Assembly (NCBI GenBank): GCA_030373505.1
Contig: JAUCYS010000010.1
Location: 1-64,000 of the forward strand
Source of the DNA: Parasphingorhabdus sp.
GTDB taxonomy: Bacteria; Pseudomonadota; Alphaproteobacteria; Sphingomonadales; Sphingomonadaceae
Length of the DNA stretch: 64,000 bases
Direction of reading: 5' to 3'
Shown here piece by piece: positions 25,041 through 33,952 of the stretch; the stretch's first letter is position 1; the number at the start of each line of letters is the position of its first letter. The translations under genes and the position numbers were made by a program. The notes beneath the pieces were generated by a model. It worked only from the letters and a program-made list of their open reading frames with translations. It was not told the DNA's origin and did not search any database.

Positions 25041-26963
25041 ATGCCTAAATACCGTCAATTTACCGCTCAGTTGCTGAGCTGCGCTGCGCTATTCTATTGT
25101 CCTTCGGCTTATGCCGAGGAGGATGCGAATGCAGACAGCCTTATCGTGGTAACCGGAACGCGTTCCGGCGATGCCATCTCGCCCGATATTGATGCGGGTT
25201 CTCTGACGGTCATCGACAGCAACCAGATCGTTAGCCGTCAGGTCCGTCAGGTTTCTGATATATTACGGGATGTGCCCGGGATCGCAGTGAGCACGACTGC
25301 CGGACAAACCCAGTTGCGCCTGCGCGGCGCAGAAGCCAATCACACCCTGTTCCTGATCGACGGCATCGAGGTTTCCGATCCGTTTTTCGGAGAGTTTGAC
25401 GTCGGCACTCTGATCGCGGACAATATGGCTCAAATCGAAATATTGCGCGGTGAGCAAAGTGCGCTTTACGGATCGGATGCGATCGGTGGTGTCGTGCACT
25501 ATCGCACCCTCACCGGTGCGGACGAGCCCGGTCTTTCCGCTCGCATAGAGGGAGGATCTTTCAATACGGTCAACGCAGCTGCCCGGCTGGGCGGAACGTC
25601 GGGGGCCTTCGACTATGCGTTTACCTCTTCCATGACCAGCACGGACGGTCAGCCCAATGCGCGCGGTGGCACCCGTGATCTTGGCAACGACAGCGCGGCT
25701 CTGGCATTTGTCGGCAATCTGCAGGCAACAGATAATCTCCGCTTTGGCGTGGTCACTCGCTATTCGAAGAACAAGGGCGATTTTAACGGCAGCGAAAGCG
25801 ACCCCACGAGCCCCCTGTTTGGCCAGATTATCGATAGTCCGGGCAGACGATTTGAAAATATTGGCGTCTATGGTCTGGTGAAGGCAGAACTTGACCTGAT
25901 GGACGGGCGTTGGTCTCACCGGGCATCCGCGCAGTTTGCGGACAGCAAAAGGCGGAGCTATTCTGCAACTGCGCAAACCGGCGGAAGCGTGGGCAAGCGG
26001 CTCAAGGGCAGCTATGAAACCACACTCAAATTTATCGGCGACGCGATGGAGCACCGGCTGACATTTGCTGCCGACCTGGAGCGCGAAACCTATCGCAATA
26101 CCGATCAGTCCGCTTTTACCGGAGAGAGAAGCAACGAAAACCTCGGCATTGTCGGGCTTTATGAGCTGGAAGTTGGTGGCCGTGCGTCGTTCAGTGCCGC
26201 CGTCAGATATGATGACAACGACCGTTTTGCCAATGTCACTACCTATCGCGTGCAAGGTGCCTATCTGCTGCCATCGGGAACGAAGCTCCAGGCTGCCTAT
26301 GGCACTGGCGTCAAGAACCCGGGATTTTTTGAGCTGTACGGCTATTTTGACGGACAGTTTATCGGCAATCCGGACCTGACACCGGAAAAATCCGAAGGAT
26401 GGGAAGTCGGGATAACCCAGCAGTTTCTCGGCGGCGACGGACAGATCGGGCTGACCTATTTCCAGACTCATCTGGAAGATGAAATATTCACGACCTATCC
26501 TCCTCCGACATTTACCGCGACGCCTGCCAATCGGGCGACGCTGTCCAAACGCAATGGCGTTGAAAGCTGGCTCGAGATCAATCTTGACGAGAGCTGGCGG
26601 ATCAATGGCAGCTACACCTATTTGCGGGCGCGTGAAAATGGCGTGCAGGAAGTCCGTCGGCCAAAACATATCGGCAGCATGGCGATCGACTGGCACCTGC
26701 CGGACAACCAAGCGGGGCTGACCCTGGTCGCCCGTTATAATGGATCGCAACAAGATGTCGCCTATACCGACCCAAGCTTCATTCCGCTCAATGTCCGGCT
26801 GGAAGATTACCTGCTGGTCAACTTGAACGGACGCGTCGAGATCAGTCCGAATCTTGAGCTGTTCGGGCGCGTGGAAAATATTCTGGGTGAGCGGTATGAA
26901 CAAGTGTTCAGCTTTGTTTCAGCTGGAAGAGCGGTTTACGCTGGTGTTCGTGGCCATTTTTGA
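25041..26963 (+). CDS. btuB: TonB-dependent vitamin B12 receptor BtuB
   Basis: BtuB carries cobalamin across the outer membrane using TonB energy. The 640-residue precursor has a signal peptide (about residues 1-25, 'CPSAYA'), a TonB box-like 'DSLIVVTGTRSG', a plug domain with 'LRLRGAEANHTLFLIDGIEV' and 'EILRGEQSALYGSDAIGGVV', and a 22-strand barrel ending in aromatic 'YAGVRGHF'. ATG at 25041 has AAAGGGA upstream; an in-frame start 24 bases earlier is less likely. The cobalamin riboswitch immediately upstream identifies the substrate. Confidence 0.95.
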   Translation: MPKYRQFTAQLLSCAALFYCPSAYAEEDANADSLIVVTGTRSGDAISPDIDAGSLTVIDSNQIVSRQVRQVSDILRDVPGIAVSTTAGQTQLRLRGAEANHTLFLIDGIEVSDPFFGEFDVGTLIADNMAQIEILRGEQSALYGSDAIGGVVHYRTLTGADEPGLSARIEGGSFNTVNAAARLGGTSGAFDYAFTSSMTSTDGQPNARGGTRDLGNDSAALAFVGNLQATDNLRFGVVTRYSKNKGDFNGSESDPTSPLFGQIIDSPGRRFENIGVYGLVKAELDLMDGRWSHRASAQFADSKRRSYSATAQTGGSVGKRLKGSYETTLKFIGDAMEHRLTFAADLERETYRNTDQSAFTGERSNENLGIVGLYELEVGGRASFSAAVRYDDNDRFANVTTYRVQGAYLLPSGTKLQAAYGTGVKNPGFFELYGYFDGQFIGNPDLTPEKSEGWEVGITQQFLGGDGQIGLTYFQTHLEDEIFTTYPPPTFTATPANRATLSKRNGVESWLEINLDESWRINGSYTYLRARENGVQEVRRPKHIGSMAIDWHLPDNQAGLTLVARYNGSQQDVAYTDPSFIPLNVRLEDYLLVNLNGRVEISPNLELFGRVENILGERYEQVFSFVSAGRAVYAGVRGHF

Positions 26964-26989
26964 AATTTCTAAACAGAGGAAAAAAGCTT

Positions 26990-27538
26990 ATGAATACGCA
27001 ATCTTTTTCCGGAAAAGCGGAAGATATCTGGGCCGCTACGATGGCAGCCGCGTCGGTCCTGGGAAGCTGGATATTCGCCTGCATCACTCCATTTTCCGCT
27101 ATTGGGGTTCTGCTCGCCGCCACATTGCCCGGTCGCAAGGCGGTGGCCTGGATGGGAGGAGTCTGGCTTTCCAACCAGCTGGTCGGCTATTTGATCCTGG
27201 ATTATCCGCGCACAACGAACAGCTTTCTTCATGGCGGCAGCTTGCTGTTTGCCAGCATGGCAGGTCTGTTTGTCGCTATGGAAATATTGAAATGGCGCAA
27301 AAGCGACAATCTGGCCAGTCTCGCGCTGGCCTTCGGTGCGGCGTTCGTGGCCTATGAGTCCCTGCTATATGTGGCAGCCCTCTTCCTCGGCGGAACAGAC
27401 ACGTTCGCGCCCGAGATCGTCTGGTTGCTCGCCAAGAATGACTTTTTCTGGTTCGCCGGACTGCTGGCGGTGCGCGTTGCCCTGACTCGCGTCCTGCCCC
27501 AGTTCTACGCCCCGAACCTGTCGGTTCGCTCCGCATGA
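26990..27538 (+). CDS. Small polytopic membrane protein in cobalamin operon (possible ECF S-component/BtuM-like)
   Basis: A 182-residue protein with five to six hydrophobic helices (about residues 13-48, 55-75, 85-105, 113-138, 150-168) and a single cysteine at residue 31 ('WIFACITPFSAIGVLL'). Size, helix number and the 'LPGRKAVAWMGGVW' loop resemble solitary S-components such as BtuM, the cobalamin transporters found next to btuB in some proteobacteria. This is similarity of form, not a recognised family match. It lies 26 bases after btuB and overlaps the BtuF-like gene by four bases, and no BtuC/BtuD permease genes are in the window. ATG at 26990 has GAGGA upstream. Confidence 0.75.
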   Translation: MNTQSFSGKAEDIWAATMAAASVLGSWIFACITPFSAIGVLLAATLPGRKAVAWMGGVWLSNQLVGYLILDYPRTTNSFLHGGSLLFASMAGLFVAMEILKWRKSDNLASLALAFGAAFVAYESLLYVAALFLGGTDTFAPEIVWLLAKNDFFWFAGLLAVRVALTRVLPQFYAPNLSVRSA

Positions 27539-28458
27539 GCAGCGACCTTCGTGTCGTCTCCCTATTGCCCAGCGCCACGGAAATTGCCGTGGCGCTGGGA
27601 CTGGAACCCAATCTGGTCGGCCGGTCGCATGAATGTGACTTCCCGAATTTTGTTCGCGATCTTCCGGTGTGCACATCCACCAAATTGGAAAAGGGTCTGC
27701 AGTCGGATGAAATCGACAAGCGGGTACAGGAAATCGTCCGTCAGGGGCTTTCGGTCTACGAGGTCGATACACCCCTGCTCCAGTCCCTGGCGCCGGACGT
27801 CATCCTGACCCAGTCGCAATGTGCGGTGTGCGCTGTCACGCCCGATGATCTGGAGGAAGCGTTGGCGACCTGGATAGGAAAGAAACCGCAGCTGATATCG
27901 CTGGCACCCGACAATCTGGACGATGTGTGGGGCGACTTTCGCAAGGTCGGCGATGCAGTCGACCGGCCCGAGAAAGCCGAACAGGCGATCGAGCGGCTGC
28001 AGAAGAGCCTCGACGGCATGACGGCGGGCGATGTCCCGCGCCCGACCGTCGCTGCGATCGAGTGGATGGAGCCGCTGATGGTCGCCGGCAACTGGGTTCC
28101 CGAACTGATCGAGATCGCCGGGGGCCAGTCGCTCTTCGCAACCGCCGGTCAGCATTCTCCGTGGCTGGAGTGGGATGCCCTTCTCGCCTCCGATCCCGAC
28201 AAGATCATCTTCATGCCGTGCGGCTATCAGATCGGGCAGACACTCGCCGAAATGCCGACCATGGTCCAGCATCCGCTCTGGGCCAGGCTGTCGGCGGTCC
28301 GGAACGGCGAAGTCTTCCTGGCCGACGGCCATCATTTCTTCAATCGTCCCGGCCCGAGACTGGTCGAATCCGCAAAAATCATCGCGGATACATTATATGC
28401 CGATCCCGCCAACAATGGCGATCTGTCCAAGGGCTGGATCCGCTGGACCGGGGAATGA
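27535..28458 (+). CDS. BtuF-like cobalamin-binding protein without signal peptide
   Basis: The 307-residue protein has the two-lobed periplasmic-binding fold of the BtuF/CbiK type: 'VVSLLPSATEIAVALGLE', 'LVGRSHECDFP', 'PDVILTQSQCAVC', 'WMEPLMVAGNWVPELIEIAGG' and 'FMPCGYQIG'. It begins 'MSSDLRVVSLLPS' with no signal peptide, so it should stay in the cytoplasm unless another route is used. Start overlaps the preceding membrane gene (ATGA), making btuB, the membrane protein and this gene one riboswitch-controlled unit. It could hand cobalamin to enzymes or help the membrane protein. Role is inference. Confidence 0.88.
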   Translation: MSSDLRVVSLLPSATEIAVALGLEPNLVGRSHECDFPNFVRDLPVCTSTKLEKGLQSDEIDKRVQEIVRQGLSVYEVDTPLLQSLAPDVILTQSQCAVCAVTPDDLEEALATWIGKKPQLISLAPDNLDDVWGDFRKVGDAVDRPEKAEQAIERLQKSLDGMTAGDVPRPTVAAIEWMEPLMVAGNWVPELIEIAGGQSLFATAGQHSPWLEWDALLASDPDKIIFMPCGYQIGQTLAEMPTMVQHPLWARLSAVRNGEVFLADGHHFFNRPGPRLVESAKIIADTLYADPANNGDLSKGWIRWTGE

Positions 28459-28481
28459 AGACGCCGCTGCGCCGTCCGCTA

Positions 28482-29216
28482 TCATAAGCGGATCTTGTAC
28501 GCCGATAGCCTTTCATACCAGGGCTGGCATTCATCCGCGATCCGCTGCGCCGCCGCATCGAGCTGCGGCGCAGCGCTCTCGGTCCCGCCAAAGCCCGTCG
28601 TTTCCAGCACCCGCCCGTACCAGTGCGTCGCCCAGATACCGTCGCTATCCCGCGGGCCAGCCTGCCACGACAACATGCCGTCATCCCAAGGGATATCCAG
28701 CGCCGAGCACAGCACCTTGAGATGCGCTTCCGGATCGCGCACTATGTCGGCGCTATCCAGCACGATCGGCGGCTTGCCGGTCATTTGCGCCGCCTGATCG
28801 ACATAGCCGAGCTGCCGAGCATAGCCGAGGTCTTCGGCGTTTACCTCGACCCGCTTAGCGGCATAGCTAACAACAACCCGCACCGGATCGCGGATCAGGA
28901 AAGCATGGCGGTGCTCCGGGAAGTCAGCGATGGTGACATCCGCCACCATATGGTGCGGCATATGTTTCTGATACCATAGCGGCTTGCCGTCCGGCACCGG
29001 CCCGCGCATTTCCTGCGCCACTGATTGCCAGTCGCAATCCATCGACGCAATGACTTCATCCGCCATCGGCTGGCGCTGTCCCGTCTGCTTCAGAAAGGCC
29101 CCGTAAAAGGGCTCGTCGCTCACCGCACAGTCGCTGCGCCCGCCAAAGCTGCGCATCATTGCGGTCGAGATATTGCGCGGGCCGGACCACATGGCAATAC
29201 GGATGGGGTCGGTCAT
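28482..29216 (-). CDS. Sulfotransferase-like P-loop protein
   Basis: A 244-residue protein with an N-terminal 'IRIAMWSGPRNISTAMMRSF' P-loop of the PAPS-dependent sulfotransferase fold, a 'FLIRDPVRVVVSYAAK' 3'-phosphate-binding motif and a late 'RIADECQPWYERLSAY' helix. Whether it transfers sulfate or is a divergent P-loop protein cannot be told. ATG at 29216 avoids translating the palindromic repeat at 29229-29308, which an upstream in-frame start would include. It is followed in transcription by no gene of the same strand but is preceded by a class IV aminotransferase, a pairing discussed in the findings. Confidence 0.8.
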   Translation of the reverse strand: MTDPIRIAMWSGPRNISTAMMRSFGGRSDCAVSDEPFYGAFLKQTGQRQPMADEVIASMDCDWQSVAQEMRGPVPDGKPLWYQKHMPHHMVADVTIADFPEHRHAFLIRDPVRVVVSYAAKRVEVNAEDLGYARQLGYVDQAAQMTGKPPIVLDSADIVRDPEAHLKVLCSALDIPWDDGMLSWQAGPRDSDGIWATHWYGRVLETTGFGGTESAAPQLDAAAQRIADECQPWYERLSAYKIRL

Positions 29217-29228
29217 GTGTGATCCTTT

Positions 29229-29308
29229 GTCATTGCGAGGAGCGTAGCGACGCGGCAATCCAGGGCGGCTAGCGAGGCTCTGGATTGCTTCGCTGCGCTC
29301 GCAATGAC
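29229..29308. repeat. Palindromic repeat family A, copy 1
   Basis: An 80-base inverted repeat: arms GTCATTGCGAGGAGCG and CGCTCGCAATGAC, with an inner complementary pair CAATCCAG/CTGGATTG. Four more copies occur near 49357, 50428, 50522 and 50924. It sits between the sulfotransferase-like and aminotransferase genes. Confidence 0.93.
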
Positions 29309-29312
29309 GGGT

Positions 29313-30227
29313 TCAGGCAACATCACGCTCGATCAATTCCTTGTACAGCCCCTGCAGCCGTTCCACCATTGGCCCCCTGCCCTCAGTCAATATCCGGCCG
29401 TCCACTTCGGTCGCTGGCACCACGCCGGCAAAGGTGCCGGTGACAAAGGCCTCGTCCGCGCCATAGACATCGGTCAGCGAGAAATTCTTCTCGAACACCG
29501 GAATGTCATTTTCCCGGCAAATCCGGATGACATTCGCCTGGGTGATCCCGCCGAGGCAATAGTCGCCGCTCGAGGTCCAGACCTCGCCCTTGCGGACGAT
29601 GAAGAAATGGGTGGAGTTGCAGGTTGCGACAAAGCCCTGCGGGTCGAGCATCAGCGCCTCGTCCGCCCCGGCCTGGGTCGCCTGGATGCAGGCGGTGATA
29701 CAGTTGAGCTTGCTGTGCGAATTGAGCTTCTGGTCCTGCACCGCCGGATCGCCGCGCCGGACATGAACGGTGAACAGGCGGATACCATTTTCTACCGTAC
29801 TCGGCAGCGCTTCCTTATATTCCGGAATGATCACGATCGTCGCCGGAGAAATCACCACGCGCGGGTCCTGATAGGGCGTTGAGCGGATGCCGCGCGTTAC
29901 CATCAGCCGGATATGGACGCCTTCCTGGTCCCCCATGGCGTTGCCGCGGATCGTCTCGTACAACCGGTCCACCAGTTCCTCGCGAGAGATACCAATATCC
30001 ATCGCGATCGCCTTTGACCCTTCAAACAGACGGTCGAGATGGGCCTCGAGAAAGGCGATCTGCCCGCTATGCACGCGCAGCCCTTCCCAGACGCCGTCGC
30101 CGAGCATGAAGCCGCTGTCGAAAACCGACACCACCGCCTCGGCCCGTGGCGTCATGACGCCATTGACATTGATCAATATGGTCTCGTTGCGGGGATCGGC
30201 GGTAAAGTCATGCGTGCCCTTAGCCAT
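29313..30227 (-). CDS. Class IV (branched-chain/D-amino acid type) aminotransferase
   Basis: The 304-residue PLP enzyme has the fold type IV pattern: 'SVFDSGFMLGDGVWEGLRV' near residue 35, the catalytic lysine in 'LNSHSKLNCITACIQA' (in the place of the class lysine), the glutamate cofactor contact in 'ADEALMLDPQGFVATCNST' and 'TQANVIRICRENDIPV'. Candidate substrates are branched-chain amino acids, D-alanine or aminodeoxychorismate; the sequence does not settle which, and no ilv or pab genes are nearby. The ATG at 30227 follows a 455-base gap containing repeats. Confidence 0.9.
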   Translation of the reverse strand: MAKGTHDFTADPRNETILINVNGVMTPRAEAVVSVFDSGFMLGDGVWEGLRVHSGQIAFLEAHLDRLFEGSKAIAMDIGISREELVDRLYETIRGNAMGDQEGVHIRLMVTRGIRSTPYQDPRVVISPATIVIIPEYKEALPSTVENGIRLFTVHVRRGDPAVQDQKLNSHSKLNCITACIQATQAGADEALMLDPQGFVATCNSTHFFIVRKGEVWTSSGDYCLGGITQANVIRICRENDIPVFEKNFSLTDVYGADEAFVTGTFAGVVPATEVDGRILTEGRGPMVERLQGLYKELIERDVA

Positions 30228-30424
30228 GGATTCTAACCTTATGATTTATTGGAAAAACATGAAACGAACTTGACAATCTTTACAGGGTTTAAAGTCAAGA
30301 AATCTGAAGCTGCAGCAACGACCCTGTTTTGCGATTTTGTAGAGCAGAGCATATTGCGGTTCATGATGTCAGGCTAGCGCAAACAGGGTGGTGTAGGAAA
30401 GCCTTAGTTACTCTTTCGTGTGTG

Positions 30425-30495
30425 TGTTCCCCGCCGCAGGGCGGGGTCCAGAATTGTCTGCGCGATCGTCTGGGCCCGCCCTTCGGCGGGGAACA
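30425..30495. repeat. Palindromic repeat family C
   Basis: A 71-base inverted repeat with ends TGTTCCCCGCCG and CGGCGGGGAACA; each end also forms its own small hairpin (CCGCCGCAGGGCGG and CCGCCCTTCGGCGG). Single copy seen in this window. It lies in the 455-base gap 30228-30682, whose first 195 bases show nothing I can call. Confidence 0.8.
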
Positions 30496-30524
30496 GAATC
30501 CTTCTGCAGGTTTCTTATCGTGTT

Positions 30525-30680
30525 CCCTCTCCCGTGAGGGAGAGGGTTGCGCAGGTTTGGCTGCTTGCTGCCTAGTTGTAGCTGGGTGAGGGTGTACTGC
30601 GCCTTAGAGGACAGAACACCCTCACCCAACTGCGCCTAGCTTCGCTTCCTCAGCAAATCCTTCTCCCTCACGGGAGAAGG
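30525..30680. repeat. Palindromic repeat family B, copy 1
   Basis: A 156-base compound palindrome: left hairpin CCCTCTCCCGTGAGGGAGAGGG, middle arms GGGTGAGGGTGT and ACACCCTCACCC, right hairpin CCTTCTCCCTCACGGGAGAAGG. It ends two bases before the lpdA stop codon and may act as its transcription end. A second copy is at 48733-48894. Confidence 0.92.
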
Positions 30681-30682
30681 AG

Positions 30683-32080
30683 TCACATATGCAAAACCCG
30701 TCCATAGGCATCCAGCACGCTTTCGTGCATCATCTCGCTCAGCGTCGGATGCGGGAAGACGGTGTTCATCAGCTCCGCCTCGGTCGTCTCCAGCGTCTTG
30801 CCGATGGTATAGCCCTGAATCAGCTCGGTCACTTCTGCACCGATCATATGCGCGCCAAGCAGTTCGCCCGTCTTGGCGTCAAACACCGTCTTGATAAAGC
30901 CCTCGGTCTCGCCCAGCGCAATCGCCTTGCCATTGCCGATAAAGGGGAATTTGCCAACTTTGACGTCATGACCCGCTTCCTTGGCCTTGGCTTCGGTCAG
31001 GCCGACGCTGGCAATCTGCGGATGGCAATAGGTGCAGCCCGGGATATTGTTGACATCCATGGCATGCGGATGGCCGCCAGCGATGGTTTCTGCCGCAATG
31101 ACGCCTTCATGGCTCGCCTTGTGCGCCAGCCAGGGACCGGCGGTGCAATCCCCGATCGCGTAAATCCCTTCGATATTGGTCCGGCAATATTCGTCGGTCT
31201 TGATATGGTAGCGCTCGTCCGGTTCCACCCCAAGTTCGTCGAGACCGATGGTCTCGATATTGGGCTGGATGCCGACAGCGACGATGACATGGCTGAAGTC
31301 ATGACTTTCCTTCTTGCCCTTCTTGTCCTCGATCTCCGCCTTGACGCCCTTGTCACCGACCTCGATACTCTTGACGCCGGCGCCCGTCATGATCGTCATG
31401 CCCTGCTTTTTCAGAGACTTCTCCAGGAAAGCTGAGATCTCTTCATCTTCCACCGGTACGACCCGGTCGAGCATTTCCACCACGGTGACGTCAACCCCGA
31501 TATCATTGTAGAAGCTGGCGAACTCGATGCCGATGGCGCCGGAGCCGATGACCAGCAACTTGCTCGGCAGTTCCGGTGGCGTCATGGCATGGCGATAGGT
31601 CCAGATGCGCTTGCCGTCGGCCTTGGCAAAGGGCAGATCGCGCGCGCGGGCGCCGGTGGCGATGATGATATTCTTCGCGGCCAGTTCCTGTTCGCCCTTC
31701 TCCGTTTTCACGGTCATCTTGCCGGGCGCGGTGATCTTGCCGTCGCCCATCACGACATCAATCTTGTTCTTTTTCATCAGGCCGGTCACGCCCTGGTTGA
31801 GCTGCTTGGCAACGCCGCGCGAGCGCTTGACGATCGCATCGAGATCGGCGCTGATCTTCTCCGCCACCAGACCATAGTCGCTGGCATGTTTCATATTGTG
31901 AAACACCTCGGCCGAACGCAGCATCGCCTTGGTCGGAATACAGCCCCAGTTGAGGCAGATGCCGCCCAGATTCTCGCGTTCGACAATCGCGGTCTTGAGC
32001 CCGAGCTGCGAGGCGCGGATCGCCGCGACATAGCCACCGGGGCCGCTGCCAAGAACAATGAGGTCGTAAGTGTCTGCCAT
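30683..32080 (-). CDS. lpdA: Dihydrolipoyl dehydrogenase (E3)
   Basis: E3 reoxidises the lipoyl groups of 2-oxoacid dehydrogenase complexes with NAD+. The 465-residue flavoprotein has the FAD fold 'DLIVLGSGPGGYVAAIRA', the redox disulfide 'GGICLNWGCIPTKAML', an NAD fold 'LLVIGSGAIGIEFASFY', and the C-terminal His-Glu pair in 'FPHPTLSEMMHE'. ATG at 32080 was chosen because the upstream in-frame stretch is basic and non-homologous. It is the last gene of pdhC-thioesterase-lpdA, so it probably serves pyruvate dehydrogenase; pdhA/pdhB are not in the window. Confidence 0.97.
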   Translation of the reverse strand: MADTYDLIVLGSGPGGYVAAIRASQLGLKTAIVERENLGGICLNWGCIPTKAMLRSAEVFHNMKHASDYGLVAEKISADLDAIVKRSRGVAKQLNQGVTGLMKKNKIDVVMGDGKITAPGKMTVKTEKGEQELAAKNIIIATGARARDLPFAKADGKRIWTYRHAMTPPELPSKLLVIGSGAIGIEFASFYNDIGVDVTVVEMLDRVVPVEDEEISAFLEKSLKKQGMTIMTGAGVKSIEVGDKGVKAEIEDKKGKKESHDFSHVIVAVGIQPNIETIGLDELGVEPDERYHIKTDEYCRTNIEGIYAIGDCTAGPWLAHKASHEGVIAAETIAGGHPHAMDVNNIPGCTYCHPQIASVGLTEAKAKEAGHDVKVGKFPFIGNGKAIALGETEGFIKTVFDAKTGELLGAHMIGAEVTELIQGYTIGKTLETTEAELMNTVFPHPTLSEMMHESVLDAYGRVLHM

Positions 32081-32102
32081 GTTATTCCTTCTCGAGAATT
32101 CT

Positions 32103-32486
32103 CTAGTCCAGTGCCGGGACCTGCACCGACGTACCGTCGCCGTCCACCGCCACAAATATGTAGGTACCCGAAGCCGCCTTCATCATCTCGTCCTGATGCC
32201 GATCGCGGCGATAGGCCTCGACCTGAACAGTCATCGAGCTGCGGCCGATCTTGATAAATTCGGCATAGACGGACAGTTCGTCGCCAATACCAACGGGGTG
32301 GCCGAACCGCAGATCATTGGCGCCGACCACAACCGACTGGTGCCTGCTGTGCTTGGCCGCCAGCGCGCCGCCGGCCTGAGCCATCTGGCCCATCAGCCAG
32401 CCACCAAAGGCGACGCCATAGGGATTGCCCTCGGTCGGCATGACGATAGTACGGATCGCTGGCACCTTTTCGGATATGTCGGTCAA
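32103..32486 (-). CDS. Acyl-CoA thioesterase, hotdog fold (YciA-like)
   Basis: A 127-residue single hotdog-domain protein with '[20 protein letters not shown]' marking the central helix and '[20 protein letters not shown]' the following strands, as in YciA/BACH-type acyl-CoA hydrolases. It overlaps the pdhC stop by four bases (ATGA), so it is translated with the pyruvate dehydrogenase subunits. A role in relieving acyl-CoA build-up around the complex is a reasonable guess only. Confidence 0.9.
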   Translation of the reverse strand: MTDISEKVPAIRTIVMPTEGNPYGVAFGGWLMGQMAQAGGALAAKHSRHQSVVVGANDLRFGHPVGIGDELSVYAEFIKIGRSSMTVQVEAYRRDRHQDEMMKAASGTYIFVAVDGDGTSVQVPALD

Positions 32487-33820
32487 GCCAGCATTCCCAG
32501 TGGATTTTCAACGGTTTCCTTGAAGGCCTTCATAAAGGCTGCGCCGGTCGCACCATCGATGGCGCGGTGGTCAAAGCTGCCGGTGGCCGTCATGATGGTG
32601 GCGATCTGGACGCTGTCATCGATCACGACCGGTTTCTTGATCCCGGCGCTGATCGCCAGGATCATGCCCTGCGGCGGATTGATCACTGCGTCGAAGCTGG
32701 TCACGCCGAACATGCCCATATTCGACAGGCTGGCGGTGCCGCCCTGATATTCGTGCATCTTGAGCTTGCCGGCCTTCGCCCGCTCGGCAAGATCCTTCAT
32801 CTCGGTGGCAATGGCACTCAAAGATTTGGAATCGGCGCTGGTGATAATCGGCGTGATCAGGCCGCCGGGAATGCTGACCGCGACCGCGATATCGGCGCGC
32901 TGGTAACGGATCAGATTGTCCTCGGTGTAGCTGACATTGCTGTCCGGTGCCTGCATCAGCGCGACCGCCTGCGCCTTGATCAGCAGATCATTGACCGAGA
33001 GCTTGATACCGCGCGATTCCAGCGAAGCATTGAGTTCGCCGCGGAGTTTCAGCAGCTTGTCGATATTGACATCGATGCTCACCCGGTAATGCGGGATCGT
33101 CTGCTTGGCCTCGGTCAGGCGGCGGGCAATGGTCTTGCGCATGCCAGACAGTTTCTCGGCGCTGTGCGGAATATCGAAATCGCTCGAAGTGGAGCTTTGC
33201 TTGGCCGGGGCTTCGACAGACTCAGCACGAACGGATTTTTCGCCGGCCCCTTCGCCCTCAGCTTGTCGAACGGTACCACCTTCCGCTGCATCGATATCGG
33301 CCTTGATGATCCGGCCATTCGGACCGGAACCCTCGACAGCCGCCAGATCGACGCCTTTCTGTTCGGCCAGCCGGCGTGCCAGCGGACTGACCTTCAGACG
33401 GTCGTCGCCCGAACTAGACGAGCTTTTCGCTGACGGAGACGGGGATGCAGGCTTGGCTTCCTCTTTGTCTGCCGTTTCCTCGTCTGTTTTCTGATCAGGT
33501 TTTTCCGTCTTCGCAGCAGGCTTTTCAGCCTGTTTTTCCTTGGCTTCAGCAGGCGCTTCGATATCGCCTGCATCTTCGCCTTCTTCGGCAATGATCGCGA
33601 TCACGGCGCCGACTTTCACATTCTCCGTGCCTTCGGGAACGACGATCTTGGCGATCACGCCTTCGTCAATCGCCTCGAATTCCATCGTCGCCTTGTCGGT
33701 CTCGATCTCGGCCAGCAGATCGCCGGAGGACACGCTGTCGCCTTCCTTTACCAGCCATTTGGCCAGCGTTCCTTCTTCCATGGTGGGGGAGAGCGCAGGC
33801 ATTTGCAGATTGATGGGCAT
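32483..33820 (-). CDS. pdhC: Dihydrolipoamide acetyltransferase of pyruvate dehydrogenase (E2)
   Basis: E2 moves acetyl groups to CoA. The 445-residue protein has one lipoyl domain (residues about 1-78, lipoyl Lys in '[11 protein letters not shown]'), an Ala/Lys/Glu-rich linker, a peripheral subunit-binding domain ('[15 protein letters not shown]', about 140-175), a second linker and the catalytic domain ending with HxxxDG as '[11 protein letters not shown]'. The second linker contains a translated palindromic repeat ('[19 protein letters not shown]', DNA 33211-33274), which is unusual and appears to have been inserted in frame. Transcribed away from usp with a 132-base divergent gap. Confidence 0.97.
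   Translation of the reverse strand: MPINLQMPALSPTMEEGTLAKWLVKEGDSVSSGDLLAEIETDKATMEFEAIDEGVIAKIVVPEGTENVKVGAVIAIIAEEGEDAGDIEAPAEAKEKQAEKPAAKTEKPDQKTDEETADKEEAKPASPSPSAKSSSSSGDDRLKVSPLARRLAEQKGVDLAAVEGSGPNGRIIKADIDAAEGGTVRQAEGEGAGEKSVRAESVEAPAKQSSTSSDFDIPHSAEKLSGMRKTIARRLTEAKQTIPHYRVSIDVNIDKLLKLRGELNASLESRGIKLSVNDLLIKAQAVALMQAPDSNVSYTEDNLIRYQRADIAVAVSIPGGLITPIITSADSKSLSAIATEMKDLAERAKAGKLKMHEYQGGTASLSNMGMFGVTSFDAVINPPQGMILAISAGIKKPVVIDDSVQIATIMTATGSFDHRAIDGATGAAFMKAFKETVENPLGMLA
33211..33274. repeat. Palindromic repeat family D inside pdhC linker
   Basis: Arms CTTCGACAGACTCAGCACGA and CCCTCAGCTTGTCGAACGG are imperfect complements, about 64 bases end to end, read through in frame by pdhC. In another minus-strand frame it spells 'PFDKLRAKG' and 'FVLSLSKP', the typical translated trace of a dispersed sphingomonad repeat (from memory). 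Confidence 0.75.
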
Positions 33821-33952
33821 GGCCGGTTTTCCTGTATTGGTCCTGTTTTCGCCCCAAGCTGTCCAACATTGAGCCTATGGCGTCAAGGGCGCTCGCTTGC
33901 CTTGCGGGCATTTTTATCGCAACAGGTATTTCTGACAGGAGGAGGAGCGTTC

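Noticed and set aside
33115-33318. Open frame with 'PFDKLRAKG...SLSKP'
   Set aside because: Translation of a palindromic repeat in a frame that overlaps pdhC; not a gene.
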